Origin: Clostridiales bacterium
GTDB taxonomy: Bacteria; Bacillota; Clostridia; TANB77; CAG-508
Length of the DNA stretch: 64,000 bases
Direction: 5' to 3'
Assembly (NCBI GenBank): GCA_019417465.1
Contig: DXVF01000004.1
Location: forward strand, 1 to 64,000
Below are positions 28,427 to 38,223 of this stretch, piece by piece. The position numbers and the translations under genes are program-made. The first letter of the stretch is position 1, and every line of letters begins with the position of its first letter. A model generated the notes under the pieces. The model searched no databases. It saw nothing but the letters and a program-made list of their open reading frames with translations, and was not told where the DNA came from.

Positions 28427-28473
28427 GTATATAAAACTAAAATGTTCTCTTTCCAGAAAGGAGGGCATTTTTT

Positions 28474-28758
28474 ATGTTTGAGTTTGAAATAATACAGGAA
28501 TTAAAGCCAAATGATGATATATTGGAAATCATTAAATGCTATGATTATATAGTTAAAAATGGCAAAATTAAGCATTTAAAGGCTACTAATCTGCAATTTA
28601 TTAAACCAACCCAATATTTAATTACATATCCTACTACTCTTACTATTTATGAATATAAAGTGAATGAAATATCTAATAAACCATTCTACATCAAAGAATA
28701 TGCTCAAAAATATAACTTAAAAGAAATTAAACAAATTCTCATAAAACTAAAAATTTAA
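28474..28758 (+). CDS. Recombinase-linked small protein, type 1 (94 aa)
   Basis: The sequence MFEFEIIQELKPNDDILEII is about 70 percent identical to the protein at 37717-37989. Both stand directly before a type 1 recombinase and after a tRNA-like terminator. GGAGGG lies eight bases before the ATG. The function is unknown. From the position, a recombination directionality factor or regulator is possible, which is inference only. Confidence 0.65.
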   Translation: MFEFEIIQELKPNDDILEIIKCYDYIVKNGKIKHLKATNLQFIKPTQYLITYPTTLTIYEYKVNEISNKPFYIKEYAQKYNLKEIKQILIKLKI

Positions 28759-28980
28759 CCTTCACATTTCTTAAAAAATTAGGAAATTTTAAAATATGGA
28801 TTGCAAAAACGCATTTTAGTTAGGAAACATATAGAAGGATAAAAAAATTTTTCAAAATTAGGGAGGCAAAAGTTCACTTTTTTGAGCAAATATATGAGAG
28901 AAATAAAATTTTTTAAGTTTTTTTGCAATTTTGGTATACAAAACCTAAAAAAATTCACAGGATAAGTAGGAGGTAATTTT

Positions 28981-30776
28981 ATGAGATGTGGAATTTATGT
29001 AAGAGTATCAACAGATGAACAAAGAGATAATGGCTATTCTATTGATTCTCAATTACGAATGATAAAAGAATATTGCGAGAAAAATGAGTATTCTATTGTA
29101 GATGTATATAATGATGCAGGACATTCTGGAAAAGATTTAATGAGACCAGAAATGCAGAGACTTTTAAAAGACATAAAATTGCACAAATTGGACAAATTAA
29201 TTGCAATAAAGGTAGATAGATTAACTCGTAACAATTATGACGGATTTTGGCTTTTAAATTATTGTGAAGAACATGATGTAAAAATAGAACTAATATTAGA
29301 GCCTTATGATGTATCTACTGCTAATGGTGAAATGTTCTATGGTATGAATTTAGTATTTGGACAAAGAGAAAGAAAAGAAATTGGGGCAAGAACAAAAAGA
29401 GCATTAGAAGAAATGGCTTTAGAAAAGGTACACCCTAGTAAAGCCCCTTATGGCTATATAAGGAATAAAGAAACTGGACATTTAGAAGTAGAGCCTATTG
29501 AAGCACAAGTTGTAAAAAAAATATTTGAATTATCTAAGAAAAGCCACTCTTGCAGAGGTATTGCAAAAGTAATGAAAGATAATAATTCTTATTTAAAAAC
29601 TGGTAAATGGACTAGTGATAGAGTTTATAAAATACTTACAAATTCTATTTATATAGGTATATTTGAGTATGGAAAATACGCTAGAAAACTTCAAGATATT
29701 TTAAGAGTAGAAAACTATTGTGAGCCAATAATTGACCAAGAAACATGGAATGCAACGAGAATAATTTTAGAGAAAAACAAGCATTCAAATTATGGAGAAC
29801 ATATACATTTATTTACTGGAATTATTAAATGTCCTGATTGTGGAAAAATACTATCTTCTACTAATTCATATAAGAATAGTAAAACAGAAAATGAGAGAAT
29901 TTATTATCATGTTACATGTAAAAATCCTGATTGCAAGTCAAAAGGTAAGCACTATAATTCAGATAAAATAGAAGAAAAAATGCGGTAGAATTTTAAATGA
30001 ATTAACAAGATATATGTATGAAATGACATGTGAAATTATAGTAAGCAACTCTACAAAAACTAAAGACATTCAAGAAATAGATAAAGCAATTCAAAAGTTA
30101 AAATTACAAGAAAATAAGCTAGTAGATTTGTACTTAAACTCCAGTTTGAATGTAGAAACTATTAACAATAAGAATGATAGTATTAAAAAAGAGATAGAAA
30201 ACTTGAACAAGAAAAAACAAAAAATTGATCCAAATAATGTGCTTAAAGAATATGTAATAGAGCTAACTAACAAGCTAGAAGGAACAACAAATAGTGAAAA
30301 TATTGTAAGTAATAAAGTTCTATATGGATTTGTTTTTGAGCATTTAAATAGAAAATCAAAGAAAGAATTAATTAAAAAAGTAATTGAAAATATAGAAATT
30401 TCAAGAGATGAAAAATACAATATTGAAATAAAAGATATAAGATTTACAGAAGAATTTATCTCTAAAAGCAGTAAAGAATATATAAAATATTTGAATGATA
30501 TTTTGCAAAATAATAACATTGGCTTTATTTATAAAGAGGCAATTACTAGACAAGAATTAGAAAAATTAAGCACAGATTATTATATTTTTTATCATTCAAA
30601 ACTTGAAAATAAAGAATATTCTGAACAAGAAATGAATGAATACTTACAACTATTAGAACAAAATTTTTATACAAAAGGTGTTATAAATTGTCCAATTATT
30701 GAAAATGAAATTATAATAGACCATGTAGATTTGATACAAAAAAGCAAAGAAAAATTGTTGCAAAATACTCGGATAA
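28981..30776 (+). CDS. Large serine recombinase A (type 1), recoded twice
   Basis: The catalytic domain starts MRCGIYVRVSTDEQRDNGYS with the nucleophile Ser10 and continues with the recombinase domain and a zinc ribbon (CPDCGK, CKNPDCKS). The coiled coil and C-terminus are in the second frame. The first break is CGGT 29983-29986. At the end, CGGA 30770-30773 is followed directly by TAA. Reading both as glycine gives 597 residues, one more than the unbroken paralogue C (596). Triplet reading of the last CGG would run into the conserved 3' element. GGAGG precedes the ATG. It probably integrates and excises its module. Confidence 0.9.
29983..29986 (+). other. CGGT recoding site, recombinase A (first)
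   Basis: KIEEKM-(CGGT)-RILNELT aligns with KIETKL-K-RILEELT of recombinase C, so exactly one residue is needed. Triplet reading gives R then TAG. Confidence 0.9.
30770..30773 (+). other. CGGA recoding site ending recombinase A
   Basis: CGGA is followed at once by TAA. Four-base reading ends the protein after LLQNT-G, near the end of the paralogue. Triplet reading adds 17 residues from non-coding repeat sequence. Confidence 0.75.
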
Positions 30777-30810
30777 AAAATAGTGAATTTTGGAAAATGC
30801 AAATTTTATG

Positions 30811-30876
30811 TCCCAGCAAGCACTGAATTTGTACTCCCGCACAAATTCAAAAATGGGTTTTACACCCCATACCCCA
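30811..30876 (+). repeat. Conserved element after recombinase A
   Basis: CCAGCAAGCACTGAATTT, then CTCCCGCACAAATTC and a hairpin ending CCCCATACCCC. Related copies follow the other three recombinases (35831, 40418, 44427). It is not coding in the recoded frame. It may be an oriT-like site or a 3' RNA structure. Confidence 0.6.
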
Positions 30877-30907
30877 AAAAATAAAAAATGAAAGGAATAA
30901 AAAAATT

Positions 30908-31255
30908 ATGAATGATGAAAAAGTAAATTATGTAATAGATATGATAAAAGATATGGATTTAGAAAATAAATTAAGACTAGCAATTTGTATGTGTGATAAT
31001 TATAGCCATACCAATTTAGAATACGATAAAAAAGAAATGTATAAATATTTTGATAATTTGCTAAAAGAAATAAATAGTGAATACAGAACTGCCACTATTA
31101 ATTTTGCAAACTATCCATATATAATTTTTGTATCAAGCAAAATTATGGAAATGGATTCAACAGAACAAAATAGAGTTGCATTATATCTTTTTAATAGTAT
31201 AAATTTTAAAATTAAAAATTACAAAAGTCTTGACAATACAAAACAAATGTTTTAA
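30908..31255 (+). CDS. Hypothetical protein (115 aa), module A
   Basis: This acidic, helical protein (MNDEKVNYVIDMIKDMDLENKL) has no motif I recognise. AAAGGAA precedes the ATG. It lies between the recombinase 3' element and the ORF6N gene and is probably module cargo. Confidence 0.55.
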   Translation: MNDEKVNYVIDMIKDMDLENKLRLAICMCDNYSHTNLEYDKKEMYKYFDNLLKEINSEYRTATINFANYPYIIFVSSKIMEMDSTEQNRVALYLFNSINFKIKNYKSLDNTKQMF

Positions 31256-31286
31256 AATGTAGAGAGTAAATAAAGGATGTGAAATT

Positions 31287-32186
31287 ATGGAAGAAAATAA
31301 ATTAGCAATTCAGAATGAATTAGTTATCGAAGATATAAAAAATTTAATATATACAATAAGAGGTAAACAAGTAATGCTAGATAGTGATGTGGCAATGTTA
31401 TATCATTATACAACTAAAAATATAAATAAAGCTGTGAAAAGAAATATAGAAAGATTTCCAGAAGATTTTTGTTTTCAATTAACAGAAACAGAGTTTCAAA
31501 ATTTAAGGTTCCAGTTTGGAACCTTAAACAAAAAAGTAAATAATGGAGAAGTAACAAGAAAATACCTACCATATGTTTTTACTGAGCAAGGAATATCAAT
31601 GTTATCTGGAGTTTTAAAAAATGAAATCGCTGTAAAAGTCAGTGTTAATATAATGAGAGCTTTTGTTGAAATGAGAAAATTTTTACTGCTTAATGGACAA
31701 GTGTTCGAAAGATTAACAAATGTAGAATATAAATTGCAAGAGCATGACAAAAAATTTGAGGAAGTTTTCAATCAGCTTCAGTTAGAAGAAAATGTAAAAC
31801 AGAGAATATTTTTTGATGGACAAATATATGATGCATATAGTTTAATTATAGATATTATAAAAAAAGCAAATAGCAAGATTTTAGTTATAGATAATTATAT
31901 TGACGACAATGTTTTGAAAATGTTGGCTAAAAAGAAAAAAGATGTAGAAGTAGTTATACTAACATCTAATAAAAGTAATATTGAAAATTTAGATATTCGA
32001 AAATTTAATAAAGAATATCCTATTTTAAAAGTTTCTAAAACAAACAAGTTTCACGATAGATTTATTGTTTTAGATAATAAGGAAATGTATCATCTAGGTG
32101 CTTCAATAAAGGATTTAGGAAAGAAATGTTTTGCAATCAATAAAATTGAAGATATTGAAATTATAGGAAAAATTATTAATTTATAA
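31287..32186 (+). CDS. ORF6N-domain protein
   Basis: The N-terminal part (IRGKQVMLDSDVAMLYHYTT, KRFPEDFCFQLTE-like, YVFTEQGISMLSGVLKN) is an ORF6N domain, common in phage and plasmid antirepressor-like proteins. Ahead of the C-terminus is a coiled coil (residues about 140-170). The rest has KILVIDNYIDDNVLKML and HDRFIVLDNKEMYHLGAS, as in PLD-like or TIR-associated effector domains of ORF6N proteins. It may be a defence or regulatory protein carried by module A. Confidence 0.75.
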   Translation: MEENKLAIQNELVIEDIKNLIYTIRGKQVMLDSDVAMLYHYTTKNINKAVKRNIERFPEDFCFQLTETEFQNLRFQFGTLNKKVNNGEVTRKYLPYVFTEQGISMLSGVLKNEIAVKVSVNIMRAFVEMRKFLLLNGQVFERLTNVEYKLQEHDKKFEEVFNQLQLEENVKQRIFFDGQIYDAYSLIIDIIKKANSKILVIDNYIDDNVLKMLAKKKKDVEVVILTSNKSNIENLDIRKFNKEYPILKVSKTNKFHDRFIVLDNKEMYHLGASIKDLGKKCFAINKIEDIEIIGKIINL

Positions 32187-32191
32187 ACTAT

Positions 32192-32233
32192 TAAAATATG
32201 AACGAATTATATAAAAAATCGCTCATATTTTTT
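32192..32233. terminator. Convergent terminator
   Basis: AAAATATGA...CGA with TCG...TCATATTTTTT forms an imperfect hairpin between the ORF6N gene and the MFS gene on the other strand. Confidence 0.6.
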
Positions 32234-33389
32234 ATTTAGCTTTAGAAAAGTGATCATCTACTATTAAATTTACTATTCCGTATGAAATAATTATAAAACC
32301 AATTAACATATACATAGTACTTATACTCATAAATTTTAATAAAATTGTCATTAAAATGCTGAATATAATACCAAATATGCTTAATACAAATTGATTTATT
32401 GATTCAATAGTAACTCTTGATTTTGAAGATATATTTTTATGCAATTCAGCTTTCATAATATTATCAAAGCTTTCTGAAAAAATATAAATTAATAATATAA
32501 ACACTATTCCAAAATAGTTATTTAATTTTCCAACTAATAATATACAAAGTCCAGAAAAAATAGGATTTATGTTTAGAATTAATTTATATGTATTCCTTTT
32601 TAATCTACTTCCTATATAACTACCTATAATACAAAAAACTAATATAAGTGCTGTGTAAATGCCTATTACAAAAACAGAGATTCCTATATTATTAGAATAC
32701 TCTGGATGACTTTCCTCTACTAATTTTATTCCAGAAAATAAAATAGAACTTGTTAGTATTAACTTCAGTAAATATGAATTATTTATTACTTCTTTAAATC
32801 CATTTTTTAATATAGAAATATTACTTTCCATATTTGCTGTATTTATATTATTTTTTATTTTTAAAACAAGTAAAACAATAAAATCAATAATAAAAGGAAT
32901 TATCGTAATATAATAAGTATATATTAAACCAAATTTTTGACCAATATATCCACCTATAATCATTGCAAGCATATATGAAATATTATAAAAAAAAGAGTTA
33001 TAAAATAATATTTTATTATACCTATCTTTATTATCTAAATTTTCATATAATATTGAATTAGTAATTCCAGAACTTAGCGAATTATTAATTGCATTAGTTA
33101 TTATAGCGATTATAAATGTAATATAATTATGAGCATAAATAAATGTTATAGTTGATATTATAAATAATAAATTACTAATTAGCAACAACCTTTTTTTATT
33201 ATATTTATCTGCTATAATGCCAAATGGTATTTCAAATAATAATCTAATAAAAAATGTTATTCCTACAAAACTAATATATTGGCTAGATGTTAATCCTCGT
33301 TCAATATAAAATAATGTATCACAAATATAATATAATATAAATGTTGATAAAAATGTATGTATATAGATTAAAATAATATTTTTTTTCAT
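32232..33389 (-). CDS. MFS transporter, module A
   Basis: This 385-residue protein has about eleven or twelve hydrophobic helices with the MFS loop signature GIIADKYNKKRLLL (residues about 58-70). Family members export drugs or other small molecules. The substrate is unknown. It is on the opposite strand to the recombinase and is probably cargo. It is unrelated in detail to the broken MFS gene of module D. Confidence 0.78.
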   Translation of the reverse strand: MKKNIILIYIHTFLSTFILYYICDTLFYIERGLTSSQYISFVGITFFIRLLFEIPFGIIADKYNKKRLLLISNLLFIISTITFIYAHNYITFIIAIITNAINNSLSSGITNSILYENLDNKDRYNKILFYNSFFYNISYMLAMIIGGYIGQKFGLIYTYYITIIPFIIDFIVLLVLKIKNNINTANMESNISILKNGFKEVINNSYLLKLILTSSILFSGIKLVEESHPEYSNNIGISVFVIGIYTALILVFCIIGSYIGSRLKRNTYKLILNINPIFSGLCILLVGKLNNYFGIVFILLIYIFSESFDNIMKAELHKNISSKSRVTIESINQFVLSIFGIIFSILMTILLKFMSISTMYMLIGFIIISYGIVNLIVDDHFSKAK

Positions 33390-33636
33390 AAAACTAGTAC
33401 AACTCCTTTTAATAACAAAATTATACTATAAAATACAAAATTTTTATATAGTTATATTGAAATTTATTAATCTATATTATATAATCAGCATAGAAAGAGA
33501 ACAAAATAGTTCGTAACTTGTAAGAATATCGCTCCATTAAGTAAAATCGTCGCACCAGACGAAAATATTGATAAATCAACTGTAGAAGGTTGATTTTTTT
33601 GTTGCCTTTATCTTGAAAAAGGAAGGATGGTGTGAT

Positions 33637-33921
33637 ATGATTAGTATCGTTAAGAAGAAAAACAAGATAAAAAGAGAATTGCTCTCTAAAATTGAATGGG
33701 CTTGTAGTTTGAACTCTATAAAACTTGAACAAATAAGGATATATGAAGGTTGTTTAAGAATTATAGAACATACAAACTTGGCATATGTAGAACCACATAG
33801 AGTGATTATTAAAGATAAGTTATTTTTATTCTTTAATGAATGTGATTACTTTTATGTGGGAGATTTAATGTATAAATACTCTTTATCTCAGTTAAAAGAC
33901 TACATATCAAAAGCTACTTAA
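33637..33921 (+). CDS. Recombinase-linked small protein, type 2 (94 aa)
   Basis: MISIVKKKNKIKRELLSKIE is nearly identical to the protein at 42234-42518. Both precede a type 2 recombinase by about 80 bases. The protein is basic at the N-terminus and has FNECDYFYVGDL near the end. ATG 33637 follows AAGGAAGGATGG. Function unknown; its fixed position points to recombinase control. Confidence 0.65.
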   Translation: MISIVKKKNKIKRELLSKIEWACSLNSIKLEQIRIYEGCLRIIEHTNLAYVEPHRVIIKDKLFLFFNECDYFYVGDLMYKYSLSQLKDYISKAT

Positions 33922-33996
33922 AATTTTAGAGTTTTTTTGTGCTTGAATTTATAAAAGTAGCTTTCCATTCAGCAAGTGAAAGGAGAGTTTAAAATT

Positions 33997-35777
33997 ATGG
34001 AAGAAGAAAGAAAAATTGCAGGAATTTATATTAGAGTTAGTACAGAAGACCAAGTAAGAGAAGGTTTTAGTTTAGCAGAGCAAAAGGAAAAGTTATTACA
34101 ACTTTGTAAATTTAAAGAATATGAAGTATTTAAGGTGTATGAAGATGCTGGAATATCGGCAAAAAATATTAAAGATAGACCAGCATTTCAAGAGATGTTA
34201 GCAGATATGAAAAGTGGTAAAATCAATTATATTGTAGCTTATAAATTAGATAGAGTAACTCGTTCAGTTCGTGATTTAGAAGAACTTATTGCACAATTAG
34301 AATTACACAATACCTATTTGGTGTGTGATAAAGATGATGTAAATACCTCAACCGCTAACGGAAGATTTTTCGTAAGAATGCTAACAGTATTATCACAATT
34401 AGAAATTGAAATAGTAAGCGAAAGAACAAAGTTTGGATTAAATGGTGCTAGAAAATCTGGACATTTGCCACGGAATTGTTCCATTAGGTTATAAAAAAGA
34501 TAGTAACAAGAAAACTATCATTGACGAAACTACAAAAGATATAGTAATTAGAATATTTAATATGTATTTAGAGGGAAAAAGCTATCAACAAATTAGTAAT
34601 ACTTTGAATAAAGAAAAAGTCTTATACCCTAAACATTGGCGAGATACAACAATTATGAAAATGATAGACAATAAAGTTTATATGGGAGATTATGAAAAAG
34701 GAAAATCAAATAATAAAGATACTATAGTTTATATGAATGTTGTAGAACCAATAATAAGTCGTGTTATGTGGCAAGAAGCACAATTACAAAAAGAGAAAAA
34801 TCAAAGAAGTTATGCAAGAGATAGAGTTTATATATTTTTTCAAAAACTAAAATGTCCTAAATGTAATAGAATTATGAAATGTAAAGGCTCTGGAGGAACA
34901 AAAAAGAAATATATGTACTACACTTGTGAACATTGCAAGACCTATTACAGAGAAGATAAAATTGAAGAATGTTTACAAAGATTTATTCTTGAGTTAGTTG
35001 AGTATGATATGGCAGTTAAAAAATATTTTTTACCAATACTAGCTGACAAAAAAGAAACAAAAACAGAAAAATTAGACCAAGAACTTGATACATTACAAAA
35101 GCAAAAAGAAAGAATTAAAAAAGCTTATGTAAGTGGCATAGTTGAAATGGAAGATTTCTCTGAAGATTACAAAATCATCGAAGAAAAAATAAATATTTTA
35201 GAAACAAAAAAATATGAAAAACTTAATGCAAATAGTTTATCTTTTACTCCACATCAACTAATGGCTGATAGAGATATTGAAAGAGAAAAATTGATAAAAG
35301 ATAATAAATTAAATGAAACTTTAAAACAAGAATGGAACAAAAAATCTAAAGAAGAAAAGCAAGAATTTATTTCAAAATTTATTGAATCAATAACATTATT
35401 AAAGAACAAAAAACGGAGAATTTTATATTGATAAAATAAATTTTAGAAGTAGTTATATTGAACAATTAACTAAGTTTTTTATGTTAGGAATTGCAGATGT
35501 TTATGCTCCAGCCCAAGTCAATGGAGAAGAACAAGAAATTAGGACAAGTGTTAATATAAATCAAGAACAACTAGACGATTATATTACAAATCTTAACAAA
35601 GAATTTGAAATAGAATTTTATGAATTATTTTCAAAAAATGAAGAAGAAATTGAAATAAAATTAAACAAAGAAAAACAAAAATTGATTAGGTTAGTAGCTA
35701 TAAAAAGTAATAAAAAATTTGCAAAATCTAAAAAAGAAAATTACAAAATTGGTGCAGTAATATATAATCAAAAATAA
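33997..35777 (+). CDS. Large serine recombinase B (type 2), recoded twice
   Basis: IAGIYIRVSTEDQVREGFS holds the catalytic serine. The recombinase domain, a zinc ribbon (CPKCNRIM, CEHCK) and a long coiled coil follow. Breaks are CGGA 34471-34474 and CGGA 35414-35417. Glycine at both gives SGHLP-G-IVPLGYKKDS and KNKK-G-EFYIDKINFRSSY, and 592 residues in total. Recombinase D has a plain GGA triplet at the first site, direct proof that one glycine belongs there. The C-terminal 119 residues lie beyond the second site. AAAGGAG precedes ATG 33997. Confidence 0.9.
34471..34474 (+). other. CGGA recoding site, recombinase B (first)
   Basis: HLP-(CGGA)-IVPLGY. The paralogue D reads HLP-GGA-IIPLGY at 43069-43071, so CGGA differs from a glycine codon by one extra C. 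Confidence 0.95.
35414..35417 (+). other. CGGA recoding site, recombinase B (second)
   Basis: KNKK-(CGGA)-EFYIDKINFRSS. Triplet reading gives RRILY then TGA, removing the last 119 residues. Confidence 0.9.
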
Positions 35778-35830
35778 AAAAGTTAGAGGAAAAATTCAAA
35801 TTGAAAGTGATTTTTGTACTCCTATATAAT

Positions 35831-35900
35831 TCCTAACAAGCACTGAATTTTTCCTCCCTAGTCAAAATTCGAATTTATAGGACTAAGTCCCATACCCTTC
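35831..35900 (+). repeat. Conserved element after recombinase B
   Basis: CCTAACAAGCACTGAATTTT, CCTCCCTAGTCAAAATTCG and a hairpin ending AAGTCCCATACCC. It is nearly identical to 44427-44493 and related to the elements after recombinases A and C. Confidence 0.7.
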
Positions 35901-35967
35901 TATAAAAATAATAAAATATTTTTGGAAATATAATGAAAAAATGTAAAAATTATGCTATACTAAATTC

Positions 35968-35984
35968 ATCAGACACTGTCTGAT
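35968..35984. promoter_or_regulatory. 17-base palindrome, possible operator
   Basis: ATCAGACACTGTCTGAT lies just after a TATACT -10-like box and 25 bases before the DUF1016 gene. A second copy with one change is inside the gene at 36301-36317. Confidence 0.5.
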
Positions 35985-36008
35985 AAATCTGAAAGGATAA
36001 CGAATTTT

Positions 36009-37052
36009 ATGGAAAATATGTTAATAAATGGAATTGATGAAAATTTTTATAACAATATAAGACAAACTATATTAAAAGCTAGAATAAATATATATAAAAA
36101 TATAAATTATGAAATGGTAACATCATCATGGAGTATTGGAAAACAAATTATTGAAGAAGAATTAAAAGGAAAAGAACGTGCTGATTATGGAAGACAATTA
36201 ATAAAATTGTTGTCTCAAAAATTAACAGAAGAATTTGGCAAAGGATACTCAGAAACTAATCTTAGAAATATGAAAATTTTTTATGAAATGTTTCAAAATT
36301 ATCAGACATTGTCTGATGAATTAAGTTGGAGTCATTATATTGAATTGTCTAAAATAAAAGATGAAACGATGAGAAAATTTTATTATAATGAATGTATAAA
36401 TTCAAAATGGTCAGTTAGAGAATTAGATAGACAAAAAGCTTCTTTGTTATTTGAAAGATTAACTTTAAGTAAAGAAAAAGATGAAGTTTTAGCTATTGCT
36501 AATAAAGGACATGAAATAATAAAACCAAATGATTTAGTAAAAGATCCAACGGTATTAGAATTTTTAGGATTGAAAGAAAATAAAAGATATTTAGAAAAGG
36601 ATTTAGAAAACGCATTAATAGAGCATCTTCAAGAATTTTTATTAGAATTAGGAAAAGGATTTTCTTTTGTTGCAAGGCAACAGAGAATAAATTTAGGTGG
36701 CGAAAATTTTTATATAGATTTAGTTTTTTATAATAGATTAGCAAAATGTTTTGTGCTAATTGATTTAAAAACTGGAAAACTAACACATCAAGATGTTGGT
36801 CAAATGCAAATGTATGTGAATTATTATAAAAGAACTCAAATGGTAGAAGGCGAAAACGAACCTATTGGAATATTATTGTGTTCTGAGAAAAATGATGTTG
36901 TAGTAGAATTTACGTTGCCAGAAGGCAATAAAAATATATTTACTTCAAAATACCAATTATATTTACCAACAGTTGAAGAATTAAAACAAACTATCGAGGA
37001 AGAAAAAAAGCAAATTGAAACTAATACTATTTTAGATAAGAATACTGATTAG
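36009..37052 (+). CDS. DUF1016 (YhcG-like) PD-(D/E)XK nuclease family protein
   Basis: The N-terminal helical DUF1016 part (WSIGKQIIEEELKGKERADYG, LSWSHYIELSKI) is followed by a PD-(D/E)XK-type domain (NFYIDLVFYNRLAKCFVLIDLKTG, GQMQMYVNYY). DUF1016 proteins are found in mobile elements and next to restriction or defence genes. Their activity is poorly known. At 347 residues it is complete. An in-gene palindrome at 36301 repeats the operator-like sequence before the start. GAAAGGA precedes the ATG. Confidence 0.82.
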   Translation: MENMLINGIDENFYNNIRQTILKARINIYKNINYEMVTSSWSIGKQIIEEELKGKERADYGRQLIKLLSQKLTEEFGKGYSETNLRNMKIFYEMFQNYQTLSDELSWSHYIELSKIKDETMRKFYYNECINSKWSVRELDRQKASLLFERLTLSKEKDEVLAIANKGHEIIKPNDLVKDPTVLEFLGLKENKRYLEKDLENALIEHLQEFLLELGKGFSFVARQQRINLGGENFYIDLVFYNRLAKCFVLIDLKTGKLTHQDVGQMQMYVNYYKRTQMVEGENEPIGILLCSEKNDVVVEFTLPEGNKNIFTSKYQLYLPTVEELKQTIEEEKKQIETNTILDKNTD

Positions 37053-37106
37053 TAAAATATCGGAAACAATTTACTGCATAAAATAAATCGTAAAGGTGGT
37101 GATGTA

Positions 37107-37472
37107 ATGAAAAAACGAATTTGGATAGTAGTTAGTATAATAATAACAACAATAATACTTGTTATTACTAATAATATGATATATGGAACTGAAAGGATTT
37201 GGATAGCTGATTATATGCCTTCTGTTAGTTTATCTGGAGAAATGGTTGAAGAAACACCATGGGAAATAGTAAAATTCGAAAGAACAATTAGTGACATGAA
37301 AGTTGCTATAGTTATAGGACTTGTTATAACAGCTATTGAAAGTATAATATTATTAAAAAAACAAATTATAAAAAAGGATTTTAAAAGTATGATAATTTTA
37401 TTAATAATGTTTGCTGTACCAATAATAATATCTGCTATTAAATTATCAAGTATTTATGATTTTACATGTTAA
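37107..37472 (+). CDS. Small membrane protein (121 aa), module B
   Basis: It has an N-terminal helix (residues about 5-25) and two further hydrophobic segments in the C-terminal half (IGLVITAIESIILL and MIILLIMFAVPIIISAI). No family recognised. AAAGGTGG precedes the ATG. Probably cargo of module B. Confidence 0.55.
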   Translation: MKKRIWIVVSIIITTIILVITNNMIYGTERIWIADYMPSVSLSGEMVEETPWEIVKFERTISDMKVAIVIGLVITAIESIILLKKQIIKKDFKSMIILLIMFAVPIIISAIKLSSIYDFTC

Positions 37473-37599
37473 ATATTATAATAAAATAATCACTATCAAC
37501 GGTTGAAAAATCAATTATTTTTTTGAACAAAATGTGGGAGGAACACTTTGGGCATTAAGCAATTTTTTCGCATATAACTCCCCTAAACGCTCCAAATTC

Positions 37600-37641
37600 A
37601 AACAACTTACGAACTGTAAAGATTTGTAGGTTGTTTTTTCA
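37600..37641 (+). terminator. Duplicated tRNA-type terminator
   Basis: AACAACTTACGAACT pairs with GATTTGTAGGTTGTT and is followed by TTTTC. It matches the terminator after tRNA-Thr at 28388, so the B/C junction carries a copy of the tRNA flank without the tRNA body. Confidence 0.7.
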
Positions 37642-37716
37642 TTTTTAGAAAAGATGAATTGAAACTCATAAAAATACAAAAATGTTCTCTTATCAAAGGA
37701 AAGGAGGACATTTTTT

Positions 37717-37989
37717 ATGTTTGAGTTTGAAATAGTACAAGAATTAGAGCCAAATGCAGAAATATTAGAAATTATTAAAAATTATAATTATACAATTAAG
37801 AATGGTAAAATTAAGCATTTAAAGGCTACTAATTTACAATTTATTGAACCAACTCAATATTTAATTACATATCCTACTGCTCTTACTATATTTGAATATA
37901 AAGTGAATGAAGTTAGCAATAAAAACTTTTACATTAAAGAACATAAACAAAAGTATAATCTCAAAGAAATAAAACAAATTCTCATATAA
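37717..37989 (+). CDS. Recombinase-linked small protein, type 1 (90 aa)
   Basis: MFEFEIVQELEPNAEILEII is the module C copy of the protein at 28474-28758 and has the same place before its recombinase. AAAGGAGG precedes the ATG. The C-terminus is four residues shorter. Function unknown. Confidence 0.65.
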   Translation: MFEFEIVQELEPNAEILEIIKNYNYTIKNGKIKHLKATNLQFIEPTQYLITYPTALTIFEYKVNEVSNKNFYIKEHKQKYNLKEIKQILI

Positions 37990-38223
37990 CTAAAAATTTA
38001 ATCTTCACATTTCTTAAAAAAATAAAGAAATTTTAAAATGTGGATTGCAAAAATACATTTTAGTTAGGAAACATATGGAAGAATAAAAAATTTTTTCAAA
38101 ACTATGGGCGAAAATGCATTTTTCTGAGCAAACAGATAGAAGAATAAAAATTTTTTTAAGTTTTTTTAAAAATTTACTATACAAAACCTAAAAAAATTCA
38201 CAGGATAAGTAGGAGGTAATTTT

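Larger units (their letters stand above)
28382..33530. mobile_element. Integrated module A (about 5.1 kb)
   Basis: The first of four tandem modules behind tRNA-Thr(CGU). It holds a 94-residue ORF, large serine recombinase A, the conserved 3' element, a small ORF, an ORF6N protein and an MFS gene on the other strand. GCTCCA occurs at both ends (28376 and 33531). Together with module B it matches C plus D, so a two-module unit seems to have been inserted or duplicated. Confidence 0.6.
33531..37588. mobile_element. Integrated module B (about 4.1 kb)
   Basis: GCTCCA at 33531 and 37589 bound this module. It holds the small type 2 ORF, recombinase B, the 3' element, a DUF1016 nuclease-like gene and a small membrane protein. 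Its first 100 bases match the start of module D (42128 on), and its last 100 bases (from 37499) match the end of D (from 46509). Confidence 0.6.

Noticed and set aside
30774..30826. Extended C-terminus of recombinase A in the triplet frame
   Set aside because: It would translate the conserved non-coding element and has no counterpart in the paralogue.
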